Shown here piece by piece: positions 16,142-24,991 of a DNA stretch of 64,000 bases (positions within the stretch are counted from its first letter, which is position 1; each line of letters opens with the position of its first letter). Source of the DNA: Haloarcula litorea. GTDB taxonomy: Archaea; Halobacteriota; Halobacteria; Halobacteriales; Haloarculaceae. The position numbers were made by a program, and so were the translations under genes. The notes beneath the pieces were generated by a model. That model searched no databases, was not told the DNA's origin, and saw only the letters and a program-made list of their open reading frames with translations. The stretch is from NCBI RefSeq assembly GCF_029338195.1, contig NZ_CP119779.1, forward strand, positions 186,001 to 250,000. Reading direction: 5' to 3'.

Positions 16142-17283
16142 CGTTCGAGCCCGCCGACCGCGTCGACCGCGTGCCGCCCTCGGGCATCCGGCGGTTCTTC
16201 GAACTGGCCGAGGAGATGGACGACATCATCTCGCTGGGGGTCGGCGAACCCGACTTCTCCGCGCCGTGGGCCGCCCGCGAGGCCGCCATCACCTCCCTGG
16301 AGCGGGGACGGACCTCCTACACGGCCAACCGCGGCAAGCGCGAACTGCGCGAGAAGATCGCCCGCTACGAGCGCGACTATCACGATCTGAAATACGATCC
16401 CGACGAGGAGGTCCTCGTCACCGCCGGCGCGAGCGAGGGGATCGACCTCGCCTTCCGGGCGCTGCTCGACAGCGGCGACACCGCCGCCGTCGTCCAGCCG
16501 TGTTACGTCTCCTACGTCCCCGACGCCACCTTCGCCGGCGTGGACGTGATCGACGTGCCCACCCGGGCGACAGACGAGTTCAAGCTGACACGGGAGGCGC
16601 TGGAGCGGGCCGGTGCCGCCGAGGCCGACGCGCTCGTCTACTGCTACCCGAACAACCCGACGGGCGCGACGATGACCCGCGAGGAACTGGGCGAGGTGGC
16701 GGCCTTCTGCCGCGAGCACGACCTGCTGGTGTTCGCCGACGAGATCTACGCCGACCTGACCTACGAGCACGACCACGCCTCCATCGCGACGCTGCCGGGG
16801 ATGCGCGAGCGGACCGTCGTCTTCAACGGCTTCTCGAAGGCCTTCGCGATGACCGGGTTCCGGCTCGGCTACGCGATGGCACCCCCCCAGGCCGTCGAGG
16901 CGATGAACCGCGTCCACCAGTACACGATGCTGTCGGCCCCGACCACCGCCCAGCACGCCGCCATCGAGGCGCTGGACAACTGCCGGGAGGAGGTCGAGGC
17001 GATGACCGAGCAGTACGACCGCCGGCGCAAGTACGTCCTCTCGCGGTTCGAGGAGATGGGGCTGGACTGCTTCCCCGCGGCGGGGGCGTTCTACGCGTTC
17101 CCCGAGTGTCCGTGGGACGACGCCAACGAGTTCGCCGAGGCGCTGCTCCAGGAGCAGCGGGTCGCCGTCGTCCCCGGGACGGCCTTCGGCGAGGGGGCGA
17201 GCGGCCACCTCCGCATCTCCTACGCGACCGGTCTCGAAGACCTCAAGGAGGCGATGAACCGGATGGCCGCGTTCGTCGAGTGA
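16138..17283 (+). CDS. PLP-dependent aminotransferase (class I/II)
   Basis: 381 residues, fold-type I. It begins FEPADRVDRVPPSGIRRFFELA; the substrate-binding GVGEPDFSAP, cofactor-binding YPNNPTGA, Asp201 in FADEIYADL, the Schiff-base Lys234 in FNGFSKAFAMTGFRLGY and the C-terminal arginine in GHLRISYA are all present. These enzymes exchange amino groups between an amino acid and 2-oxoglutarate. The closest relatives are archaeal aspartate/aromatic-type aminotransferases; the exact substrate is not determined. It overlaps the Lrp regulator by ATGA. A second, distinct aminotransferase of the same fold lies at 34077-35237. Confidence 0.94.
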   Translation: MTFEPADRVDRVPPSGIRRFFELAEEMDDIISLGVGEPDFSAPWAAREAAITSLERGRTSYTANRGKRELREKIARYERDYHDLKYDPDEEVLVTAGASEGIDLAFRALLDSGDTAAVVQPCYVSYVPDATFAGVDVIDVPTRATDEFKLTREALERAGAAEADALVYCYPNNPTGATMTREELGEVAAFCREHDLLVFADEIYADLTYEHDHASIATLPGMRERTVVFNGFSKAFAMTGFRLGYAMAPPQAVEAMNRVHQYTMLSAPTTAQHAAIEALDNCREEVEAMTEQYDRRRKYVLSRFEEMGLDCFPAAGAFYAFPECPWDDANEFAEALLQEQRVAVVPGTAFGEGASGHLRISYATGLEDLKEAMNRMAAFVE

Positions 17284-17459
17284 CGACCGCGGCGACCCAG
17301 TATCACTCGTCGGTTCGAGTATCAATTCTGATTCGACCGCCGAAAGTTTGAGTAGCGGTGCATCTGTATGGTAGGCAAACCGTGTCGGGGCATCACAGAC
17401 GGACGACGGGGCGTTCGACGCCCGAAGGGTTTTTCGGGGATACGAGGAGATGAAAACCA

Positions 17460-19964
17460 ATGGCAATCGATGACACGGGTGGAACCGGGCAGGACTCGGT
17501 CGGTACTGGGCAACCGACCGACCGCCCGGCCGCGGTGGGTGAGTACACCTGGGACGACTTCAGGCGGGAGTTCCACGACGGCGGTCGGTTCGACCGCCGC
17601 GACTACCTCGGTTTCGACCCGCGAGACCTTCCACAGCGGCTCGAAGACGCTCAGAGCGCCGCACTGACGCTGAACGAGCCGTTCGCCGACTACGTCGACC
17701 CGGAGACGACGCCGGTCCGCAAGGGGACCTACACCTGGGAGCACTTCAAACAGGAGTTCTACTACGAGGCGGACGGCGACCAGCCGCGGGACGGCGACGG
17801 CGAGGTGATCCCGTTCGACCCCGCGGAGCACCTCGGTTTCGATCCCGCGGAGACGGAGCAGGAGCTCTCCCACGGCGAGGACCTCGCCAGCGAGCTCGCG
17901 TCGTTCGTCGACGAGCACACCGTCGACGTCAGCCCGGAACTGGACGAGGACGCGTTCTTCTCCACCAGGGAGGGGCACACGACCGTCGTCAATCGCTACG
18001 ATCTGGAGAAGGCCGTCCCGGGCGTCAAGAAGTCGCACTTCCGGGAGGTGGAGCGCTACTGGGTCAACAAGCCGTACGCCTGCGTCGTCGTCTTCCACTC
18101 GCGCAAGGAAAACGAGAAGAAGTACTACGTGGTCGAACCGCACCTCAACCCCATCGAGGGCGACCTCAAGGACTTCCTCTCGGGGAAGCTCAAGACCGCA
18201 ATCAAGTACTCTGAGGACGACGTCATCGTGCAGGGCTCGGACGCCGACCGTGCCGAGGTCATCCAGCGCGAGGCCGAACGCCTGCTCTCCCGGTACGACC
18301 TCTACGACGGCAGCCTCGGCGGTGCGGGCGGTAGCGCCGGGATCGTCGACCAGGTCAAGGAGCTGTTCGACGTCGGGGACGCCGACGAGGCAGAGGCCCT
18401 GGCGGGCGAACTGGACGGCATCTCGACGCGCCCGGAGCCGGCCATCGTCGAGGACGACCCGGACCAGCTCACCGAGTACCAAGTCGAGAAGCTCCTGTAC
18501 ATGCTCAAGCGGGACTTCATCGGCTACAGCCGTATCGACTCGGTGAAACACGACATCAACGTCGAGGACATCTCCTGTGACGGCTACAACTCCCGGGTGT
18601 TCGTCTACCACACCGACTACGAGCAGATCATCACCAACGTCGAGCACGGGGAGTCGGAGCTGGACGACTTCGTCGTCAAGCTCGCCCAGCGCTCGGGGAA
18701 GGGTATCTCCAAGCGCCAGCCGCAGGTCGACGCCACCCTGCCGGACGGCTCCCGCGCCCAGCTGACGCTCGGGCGGGAGGTCTCGGACCACGGGACCAAC
18801 TACACCATCCGCCAGTTCAAGGACGTCCCCTTTACCCCCATTGACCTCATCAACTGGAACACCTTCTCGCTGGACGAGATGGCGTTCCTCTGGCTCTGCA
18901 TCGAGAACAACAAGAGCCTCATCTTCGCCGGCGGCACCGCCTCCGGGAAGACCACCTCGCTGAACGCCGTCTCCCTCTTTATCCCCTCGAACTCCAAGAT
19001 CGTCTCCATCGAGGACACCCGCGAGGTCGAACTCCCACAGCGCAACTGGGTCGCCTCCGTCACCCGCCCCTCGTTCGGCGAGGACGACAAGGGCGACGTC
19101 GACGAGTTCGACCTGCTGGAGGCCGCGCTCCGCCAGCGCCCCGACTACATCGTGATGGGCGAGATCCGCGGCGAGGAGGGCCGGACGCTGTTCCAGGTGA
19201 TGTCGACCGGCCACACCACCTACACCACCTTCCACGCCGACTCCGTCGGCGAGGTCATCAAGCGGTTCACGACCGAGCCGATCAACGTCTCGAAGACCCT
19301 GTTCACGGCGCTGGATCTGGTCTCGATCCAGACCCAGACCCGGGTGGACGGCAACAAGGTCCGCCGGAACAAGTCCCTGACCGAGATCAACGAGTACTCC
19401 GCGGAGAACGACGAGATCAACGTCCGAGACGTCTACGAGTGGCGCGCCGAGACCGACGAGTACATCCAGATGGGCAACTCCAACACCTTAGAGGAGATCA
19501 AGTTCGACCGCGGGTGGACCCAGGAGAAACTCGACGAGGAGCTGTTCAAGCGGAAGGTGGTGCTGGCCTACCTCATCGAACAGGACCTCAACACCTACAC
19601 GCAGGTCGCCGCGACCATCCAGGCGTTCATCAACGACCCCGAGACCATCCTCACGCTCATCGCCAACGACCAACTGGAGCGCTCGCTGGAGGACCTCCGG
19701 GAGATGGAGTCGGTCCAGATCGACATCGACGCCGAGAAGGAGGAGATGGTGCCCCGACCCGACACCCCCTCGGAACTGGCCGAGGAGACGAAGGGAGTGC
19801 TGGACAACGCCGGCCCGCTGTTCGACCGGTTCAAGAGCGGCGAGACCCCGGACATCGTCTCCGCGCTGATGGACGGCGAGGCCCTCGAAGAGGACGACGA
19901 GGACGACGACTTCGAGTTCGGCGAGTTCGTGCCGAAGGCCGGCAAGGAGGCAGATAGCGGATGA
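17460..19964 (+). CDS. pilB: Type IV pilus/secretion ATPase, PilB (ArlI/GspE-like)
   Basis: 834 residues, long for the family because of an N-terminal extension. The RecA-like ATPase core lies in the C-terminal half: Walker A GGTASGKTTSLN (about residues 491-502), the Asp box SIEDTREVELPQRNW, Walker B DYIVMGEIRGEEG and the His box STGHTTYTTFHAD. Hexamers of this ATPase power assembly of a pilus through the membrane platform PilC. The first 130 residues contain a repeated motif (about 29-54 and 91-128), each with YTW-[DE]-x-F-x-x-EF and ending LGFDP, which is not part of the ATPase. The stop overlaps the pilC ATG. GAGGAGA lies about 10 bases before the start. Confidence 0.94.
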   Translation: MAIDDTGGTGQDSVGTGQPTDRPAAVGEYTWDDFRREFHDGGRFDRRDYLGFDPRDLPQRLEDAQSAALTLNEPFADYVDPETTPVRKGTYTWEHFKQEFYYEADGDQPRDGDGEVIPFDPAEHLGFDPAETEQELSHGEDLASELASFVDEHTVDVSPELDEDAFFSTREGHTTVVNRYDLEKAVPGVKKSHFREVERYWVNKPYACVVVFHSRKENEKKYYVVEPHLNPIEGDLKDFLSGKLKTAIKYSEDDVIVQGSDADRAEVIQREAERLLSRYDLYDGSLGGAGGSAGIVDQVKELFDVGDADEAEALAGELDGISTRPEPAIVEDDPDQLTEYQVEKLLYMLKRDFIGYSRIDSVKHDINVEDISCDGYNSRVFVYHTDYEQIITNVEHGESELDDFVVKLAQRSGKGISKRQPQVDATLPDGSRAQLTLGREVSDHGTNYTIRQFKDVPFTPIDLINWNTFSLDEMAFLWLCIENNKSLIFAGGTASGKTTSLNAVSLFIPSNSKIVSIEDTREVELPQRNWVASVTRPSFGEDDKGDVDEFDLLEAALRQRPDYIVMGEIRGEEGRTLFQVMSTGHTTYTTFHADSVGEVIKRFTTEPINVSKTLFTALDLVSIQTQTRVDGNKVRRNKSLTEINEYSAENDEINVRDVYEWRAETDEYIQMGNSNTLEEIKFDRGWTQEKLDEELFKRKVVLAYLIEQDLNTYTQVAATIQAFINDPETILTLIANDQLERSLEDLREMESVQIDIDAEKEEMVPRPDTPSELAEETKGVLDNAGPLFDRFKSGETPDIVSALMDGEALEEDDEDDDFEFGEFVPKAGKEADSG

Positions 19965-21997
19965 GTCTCGACACCCGGGGCGGTCAGCAGGTCGGGAGCG
20001 GCGGGACCCTCGGCGACGCGTTCTACCCGGCCTACCGCCGACTGTTCGACGAGGACGGGGACTTCGTCGACAGCGTCGAGGACAAGCTCGCCGAGGCCCG
20101 GATGGCGGACAACGTCGAGATGTTCCTCGCACGCGCGCTCGCCGTGGGCGTCATCGCGGGGTTCGCCCTCTGGTTCGTCGGGACCTTCGTCGGCTACCTC
20201 GTCGTCAGCACGCTGTTTACCGGGGCCGAGGGACCGACGTTCATCGGGGTCAACATCCGGAACGAGACGGCGTTGATGCTCATCGACCTGCTCGAGATCC
20301 CCTTTCTTGTCTTCGTCACGGGCATCGTCTTCGGCGTCATCGGCTTCGGGATCGGCTTCGGGTCGCTGGTCTCGATCCCGTACTTCCGGTCGAGCGCCCG
20401 CGAGCGCGAGATCAACATCCTGCTGTCGGACTCCATCTCCTTCATGTACGCGCTCTCGGTCGGGGGGCTGAACCAGCTTGAGATCCTGCAGGCGATGGCG
20501 AAGGCCGACGACACGTACGGCGAGGTCGCCCAGGAGTTCCAGTCGATCGTGTTGGAGACGGAGTACTTCGACACCGACTACCGGACGGCCATCCGCAACC
20601 AGGCGCTACAGACGCCCTCGGACGAGCTCTCGCAGTTCCTGACGGACATGCTCTCGATCATCAACTCCGGCGGGGACATGACCTCCTTCCTCGAGGACCA
20701 GAAGGAGAAGCACATGCGCACCGCCAAGCAGGAACAGGAGAAGATGCTGGAGACCCTGGAGCTGTTCGGCGAGATGTACATGACGCTCTCGCTGTTTCCC
20801 CTGCTGCTCATCATCATCCTGGTCATCATGTCGATGATGGGCAACGCCCGACAGATGCTCATCTACGGCACCGTCTACGGCCTCATCCCGCTGACCGGGC
20901 TGGGCTTTCTGGTCCTGGTCTCGACGGTCACGCAGGACGCCATCGGCGACGGCTACCTCCGGCCCGACGCCGGCGAGGACGACATCGTCGTCGACGAGGG
21001 CATCGGCGTGTTCAACCTCGGACTCGTCGAGGAGTACACCGGCACCTACGGCGTCTTCGCCCGGATCAAGAGCCGCGAGGGGACCCACGAACTGCTGGAC
21101 ATCCTCACGGCCCCGCACCTGTTCTTCCGCGACCACCCGCTGCTGGTGCTCGGGCTGACGGTGCCGCTGTCGATCCTCGCCCTCGTCGTCGCCGTCACGA
21201 TCGGCTGGGCACCCCTGACGATCGACGGGATGAAGAACAACCCCGTCTCGGGGACGTTCTTCTGGGTGTACGTACCGATGTACATCAACTTCCTCCCGCT
21301 GACGATCTTCTACGAGTGGAACCAGCGCTCCCGGAAGGCCATCATCGGGAACCTCTCGGAGAACCTCCGGAAGCTGGCCTCGGCCAACGACACCGGGATG
21401 ACGCTACTGGAGTCCATCAAGGTGGTCTCGGAGACCTCGGCCGGCAAGCTCTCCGAGGAGTTCGAGACGATGCACGCGAAGGTCAACTACGGGACGAGCC
21501 TCAAGGACGCGCTCCGGGAGTTCAACAACAAGTACCACGTCCCGCGGCTGGCCCGGACCGTGAAGCTCATCGCCGAGGCCCAGGAGGCCTCCAGTCAGAT
21601 CCAGGACGTGCTCTCGACGGCCGCACAGGCCTCGGAGAACCAAGACGACATCGAGCGCGAGCGCAAGTCCCGGACCCGGATGCAGATGGTCATCATCATC
21701 ATGACCTACCTCACGCTGCTGGGCGTGATGGCGCTGCTGAAGACGCAGTTCCTCGACGTGATGTCCGGGCTGGCGACGCAGGCGTCGAGCGCCGGCGGTG
21801 CCGGCCCCGGCGGGAGCTTCGGCGGCAACGTCGACACGCAGCTGCTGTCGATGCTGTTCTTCCACGCCGTCACGCTCCAGGCGCTGCTGTCGTCGTTCAT
21901 CGCGGGCTACATCCGCGACGTGAAACTCGTCTCGGGCGTCAAGTTCGCCGTCGTCCTGTCGACGATCGCACTGGTGGTGTGGATGGCGGTGGGGTGA
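19961..21997 (+). CDS. pilC: PilC membrane platform protein of a type IV pilus-like system
   Basis: 678 residues with two T2SSF (TadC/PilC) domains. The first follows helices near residues 62-90 and 105-135 (SDSISFMYALSVGGLNQLEILQAM) and ends in a helix LSLFPLLLIIILVIMSMMG. The second half repeats the layout (LRKLASANDTGMTLLESIKVV...) and ends with helices LTLLGVMALLKTQF and FAVVLSTIALVVWMAVG. The two halves are joined by helices around residues 390-450. It anchors the PilB ATPase and feeds pilin subunits into the filament. ATG overlaps the pilB stop by four bases, and the pilin-like genes follow after a tRNA gene. Confidence 0.93.
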   Translation: MSLDTRGGQQVGSGGTLGDAFYPAYRRLFDEDGDFVDSVEDKLAEARMADNVEMFLARALAVGVIAGFALWFVGTFVGYLVVSTLFTGAEGPTFIGVNIRNETALMLIDLLEIPFLVFVTGIVFGVIGFGIGFGSLVSIPYFRSSAREREINILLSDSISFMYALSVGGLNQLEILQAMAKADDTYGEVAQEFQSIVLETEYFDTDYRTAIRNQALQTPSDELSQFLTDMLSIINSGGDMTSFLEDQKEKHMRTAKQEQEKMLETLELFGEMYMTLSLFPLLLIIILVIMSMMGNARQMLIYGTVYGLIPLTGLGFLVLVSTVTQDAIGDGYLRPDAGEDDIVVDEGIGVFNLGLVEEYTGTYGVFARIKSREGTHELLDILTAPHLFFRDHPLLVLGLTVPLSILALVVAVTIGWAPLTIDGMKNNPVSGTFFWVYVPMYINFLPLTIFYEWNQRSRKAIIGNLSENLRKLASANDTGMTLLESIKVVSETSAGKLSEEFETMHAKVNYGTSLKDALREFNNKYHVPRLARTVKLIAEAQEASSQIQDVLSTAAQASENQDDIERERKSRTRMQMVIIIMTYLTLLGVMALLKTQFLDVMSGLATQASSAGGAGPGGSFGGNVDTQLLSMLFFHAVTLQALLSSFIAGYIRDVKLVSGVKFAVVLSTIALVVWMAVG

Positions 21998-22085
21998 CCG
22001 ATGTCGGAACGCGAGTGCACCGGGACGCTGGCGGGCGGGCCGTCAGCGACCCCACTGACCGAGCCAGAACGGAGAAGCGAAGGAC

Positions 22086-22100
22086 GGACTCACCGGGATT
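22086..22100 (+). repeat. Partial copy of the tRNA-Ala 3' end (possible old integration scar)
   Basis: GGACTCACCGGGATT matches GGACTCGCCGGGATT at 22170-22184, the 3' end of the tRNA-Ala gene, at 14 of 15 bases and in the same orientation, on the downstream side of the tRNA. Duplicated tRNA tails of this kind are left by integrase-type elements; only 69 bases now separate the copies. Confidence 0.4.
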
Positions 22101-22168
22101 CCCGTGAGCGAAGCGAACGGGCAGTCGGCGAGGGAACGAACGTGGTCGCGCACCGCGCGACCCGGGAG

Positions 22169-22240
22169 TGGACTCGCCGGGATTTGAACCCGGGGCCTCT
22201 CCCATGCCAAGGGAGTGATCTACCGCTGATCTACGAGCCC
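22169..22240 (-). tRNA. tRNA-Ala (anticodon GGC)
   Basis: 72 bases, no intron. On the minus strand the acceptor stem GGGCTCG pairs with CGAGTCC (one G-U pair), followed by discriminator A; the D arm is GATCAGCGGTAGATC; the anticodon stem CTCCC/GGGAG encloses the loop TTGGCAT with anticodon GGC; the T arm is CCGGGTTCAAATCCCGG. CCA is not encoded. It separates pilC from the pilin-like genes on the opposite strand. Confidence 0.96.
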
Positions 22241-22268
22241 TCGCGACATCTCCAGATATCCGGTGCCA

Positions 22269-22277
22269 TTTATTAAA
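22269..22277 (-). promoter_or_regulatory. TATA-like promoter of tRNA-Ala
   Basis: TTTAATAAA on the minus strand, 29-37 bases before the tRNA 5' end at 22240, the expected archaeal distance. Confidence 0.6.
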
Positions 22278-22396
22278 CCCATCGAAGCGAGGCTGACGTG
22301 CGAGTCGGTGCCGTCCGTCACTCTCTCCGGAGCGGCGCAATGTACAAGAGCATCGAGTGTGAGACACAAGCAGATACCACAAGGCCGGTAGTGAGT

Positions 22397-22993
22397 ATGG
22401 AACGGGCCAGGACACGCGAGCGTTCGGACGGCGAGCCGGGGACGGTGACCGAGTCACGGGCGCAGACCAATCTCGATTTCGCCGTCGGCGTCAGCCTCTT
22501 TTTGGGCGTGCTGATCTTCGTCTTCCTGTTCGTGCCCGGGCTGTTGTCGCCGTTCACTTCGGGGGCGCAGGCCCAGACCGTGACGGCCGACCGAGCGGCC
22601 GACCACCTCACCACGTCCGTGCTGGGGTCGCCGCGTGACCCACACTCCCTGCGGACTCACTGTACGATCCAGTTCTTCGAAAACGCGACCGGATGTGCGT
22701 TCGGGCCGGCGCCCGTCGCACAGCAGCTCGGTCTCGACCCGGCGACACAGAACGTCAACGTGACTATCGTCGGGAACGCGTCGTCGACGGCGACGCCCGA
22801 CGACACGCTCTGCTGGGACGCCGCCAACGACTCGCTGGTCGCGACAACGGGCTGTCCGAACGCCGGCGCGAACGCGAACGTCAATCTCACGCGTGGGAGG
22901 GCGGTTCCGGCGGACAACGAGGCGACGGTGACGGCACTGCGGGTCGTCTGGCTGAACGGGACGGATGTCACCGTCGTCGTGGAGGTGTGGTAG
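22397..22993 (+). CDS. Pilin-like secreted protein 1
   Basis: 198 residues. A hydrophilic leader of about 32 residues ends in SRAQTNLDFAVG followed by a hydrophobic helix (SLFLGVLIFVFLFVPGLL), the form of a prepilin signal cut before the hydrophobic domain by an archaeal prepilin peptidase. The mature part is Asn/Thr-rich with several N-x-T/S glycosylation sites and four cysteines (ThrHisCys, GlyCysAla, LeuCysTrp, GlyCysPro) that could form disulfides. It ends in a beta-strand-rich VVWLNGTDVTVVVEVW. Start chosen at the ATG that gives the normal leader length. The next gene begins directly after the stop. Confidence 0.82.
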   Translation: MERARTRERSDGEPGTVTESRAQTNLDFAVGVSLFLGVLIFVFLFVPGLLSPFTSGAQAQTVTADRAADHLTTSVLGSPRDPHSLRTHCTIQFFENATGCAFGPAPVAQQLGLDPATQNVNVTIVGNASSTATPDDTLCWDAANDSLVATTGCPNAGANANVNLTRGRAVPADNEATVTALRVVWLNGTDVTVVVEVW

Positions 22994-23578
22994 ATGCGAG
23001 GACAGGCACACACACTCGAAGCGATCGTCGCAAGCCTCGTCCTCCTGACCGGGCTCATCTTCGCGCTACAGATGACAGCGGTGACCCCCCTCTCCGCGAG
23101 CACGTCGAGTCAACACATCGAGAACCAACAGCAGTCCGTCAGCGAGGGCCTGCTGGCGACTGCAGCAGAGCGTGACGCCCTCGAACCCGCGATCCTGTAC
23201 TGGAACAACAGCACTGGCAAGTACCACAACGCGAGCGGGACGGGCATCGGCGTGTACGCGAGCACGCCCCCGAACAACACGTTCGGTGCGATGTTAGAGC
23301 GGGTCTTCGACGAGCGAGGCATCGCGTACAACGTCTACGTCCGATACCGGAACAGCACCAGCCAGAAACGGATCATCTACCTCTACAACGGCCGGCCGAG
23401 CGACAACGCGGTGTCGGCTTCGCAGACGGTCACGCTGATGGACGACGACCACCTCTACGACACCGACGGGACGCGGAACGAGACGACGCTGTCGACCGCG
23501 ACGGGGTTCCCGATTCCCGACCGGGGGGCCAACGTCTACAACACGGTCCGCGTGGAGGTGGTATCGTGGCGCATCTGA
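22994..23578 (+). CDS. Pilin-like secreted protein 2
   Basis: 194 residues. A three-residue leader (MRG) precedes QAHTLEAIVASLVLLTGLIFAL, so a prepilin-type signal with a very short basic leader. The mature domain is soluble and rich in Asn-x-Ser/Thr sites. It contains no cysteine. Its first codon directly follows the stop of pilin-like protein 1 and its end overlaps the next gene by 13 bases, so it is part of one operon. In haloarchaea small proteins of this form are found next to pilB/pilC pairs; they are likely minor or major subunits of the filament or secretion complex. Confidence 0.82.
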   Translation: MRGQAHTLEAIVASLVLLTGLIFALQMTAVTPLSASTSSQHIENQQQSVSEGLLATAAERDALEPAILYWNNSTGKYHNASGTGIGVYASTPPNNTFGAMLERVFDERGIAYNVYVRYRNSTSQKRIIYLYNGRPSDNAVSASQTVTLMDDDHLYDTDGTRNETTLSTATGFPIPDRGANVYNTVRVEVVSWRI

Positions 23579-24540
23579 GCGACGACCAGCGCGGTCAGCT
23601 GCTGCTCGTCGCCGGGCTGGCGCTCGCGTTCGTCTTCATCGGGCTGGCGCTCGTCGTCAATTCGGCCATCTTTACTGAGAACCTCGCCAGCCGGGGCGAG
23701 ACTGCCGGAAGCGACGGCGCACTGGCGGCGAGAGCGTCCGTCGAGGCGAACGTCGGAGAGGCCGTCGAGCGAGCGAACTACTACAACGAGTCTGCCCCGG
23801 CCGACGCGTTCAAGCAGAGTCTGCGGAACGTGAGCACGCAGACCGAGTACCTGTCGGCGACATCGGGGTCGCTGGTCAACGTTACCTACGTCGACCACCG
23901 GGAGGGAGAGCGCATCAACGGGAGCATCGACCAGGGTGACGACAACTACACTGTCGTCAGCGATGTCGAGCGGGCGCCGGGCGCGAACGGGACCAGAGGG
24001 CTGGCGTTCAACTCCTCCGGACTCCCGGACGGGAGCGACCCCCCACTGGTCGTGAAGGTGAACGACACGAGTTTCGTCGGCGACGAGCGAAGCTGGCGCG
24101 CCCGGATCTGGGAGAACAGCAGCGGCGTCCAGGTGCGGACGATACGGAACGGGACCACCCCGTCGGAGAACCGGACGGAGCACTGTTCAGTTCCCTCTGC
24201 GGCGGAGAACCGCATCCAGGTGACCGGCGGATTGGTGAACGACCAGCCCTGTGACGCCCTGCGATGGACCGCCAGCGGCACGAACTTCTGGTTCGGGAAC
24301 GGCGTCCTCGCCAGCAACGACGAGTACGCGATCCACTTCGAGAACACCAACGGCGTGACCGGTGAGTTCGAGGTGGTCGTCCACGACGACGGCGGGCTGT
24401 CGCTCCCGCTGCTGTCGCTCTCGGGGGACGCGACGTCGGGCGACGCGATCTACGATACGTCGGTCCGGTTCGTCTACGACGGGCCCGACGTGCGGTACAA
24501 CACGACGGTGCGGGTCGCACCGGGTGAGCCCGATGTCTGA
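23566..24540 (+). CDS. Pilin-like secreted protein 3
   Basis: 324 residues from a GTG that lies inside the end of the previous gene. The leader MAHLSDDQRG is followed by QLLLVAGLALAFVFIGLALV, a prepilin-like helix, then a long soluble domain. Many N-x-T/S sites suggest glycosylation. Two cysteines at EHCSV and QPCDAL may pair. The C-terminal domain (VVVHDDGGLSLPLLSLSG... VRFVYDGPDVRYNTTVRV) is beta-rich. No enzyme motif. Overlap with both neighbours shows tight coupling within the pilin-like operon. Confidence 0.8.
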   Translation: MAHLSDDQRGQLLLVAGLALAFVFIGLALVVNSAIFTENLASRGETAGSDGALAARASVEANVGEAVERANYYNESAPADAFKQSLRNVSTQTEYLSATSGSLVNVTYVDHREGERINGSIDQGDDNYTVVSDVERAPGANGTRGLAFNSSGLPDGSDPPLVVKVNDTSFVGDERSWRARIWENSSGVQVRTIRNGTTPSENRTEHCSVPSAAENRIQVTGGLVNDQPCDALRWTASGTNFWFGNGVLASNDEYAIHFENTNGVTGEFEVVVHDDGGLSLPLLSLSGDATSGDAIYDTSVRFVYDGPDVRYNTTVRVAPGEPDV

Positions 24541-24991
24541 ATCGCGAGCGGTCTCGACGGCGCTCAACTACGCGCTCACGCTGTCCATCACGGCCGTGCT
24601 GGTGACCGGGCTGCTGATCGCCGGAACCAACTTCGTCGAGGAACGACAGGAGACCGTCGTCAGGGAGGAGTTGACGGTCATCGGGCAGCAGGTGGCGGCG
24701 GACCTGGCTCGCGTCGACAGGCTGGTCGTCGCGGCGGACAGTAGCGGGTCGTCACTGACGGCCACGACCCGCCAGACGTTCCCACAGCGGGTCGCCGGCA
24801 GCGGCTACCAGTTGACCCTCGACCCGGGAGGGGAGCGGCTCGTCCTGACCGCGACGGACCCCGAAGTCAGAGTCACGGTTGGCGTGACGAACGAGACGAC
24901 CCTCCGGGCGTCGAGCGTCGACGGGGGCGTCGTCGAGGTGGTGTACGCCGGGTCCGGTGCGAGTGCCGGACTGGAGGTGCGCGATGCCTGA
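24533..24991 (+). CDS. Pilin-like secreted protein 4
   Basis: 152 residues. The leader MSESRA precedes VSTALNYALTLSITAVLVTG, a prepilin-like hydrophobic helix; the following segment VEERQETVVREELTVIGQQVAADLARVD is a long amphipathic helix as in the pilin stalk. The remaining 70 residues form a small beta domain (YQLTLDPGGERLVLTATDP, VRVTVGVTNETTLRA). No cysteine. The ATG at 24533 lies within the end of the previous gene and the stop is inside the next one, as expected for a compact operon. The size suits a minor pilin. Confidence 0.82.
   Translation: MSESRAVSTALNYALTLSITAVLVTGLLIAGTNFVEERQETVVREELTVIGQQVAADLARVDRLVVAADSSGSSLTATTRQTFPQRVAGSGYQLTLDPGGERLVLTATDPEVRVTVGVTNETTLRASSVDGGVVEVVYAGSGASAGLEVRDA

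Noticed and set aside
22001-22276. 91-codon plus-strand frame behind pilC
   Set aside because: It runs antisense through the tRNA-Ala gene, so it is not a protein gene.
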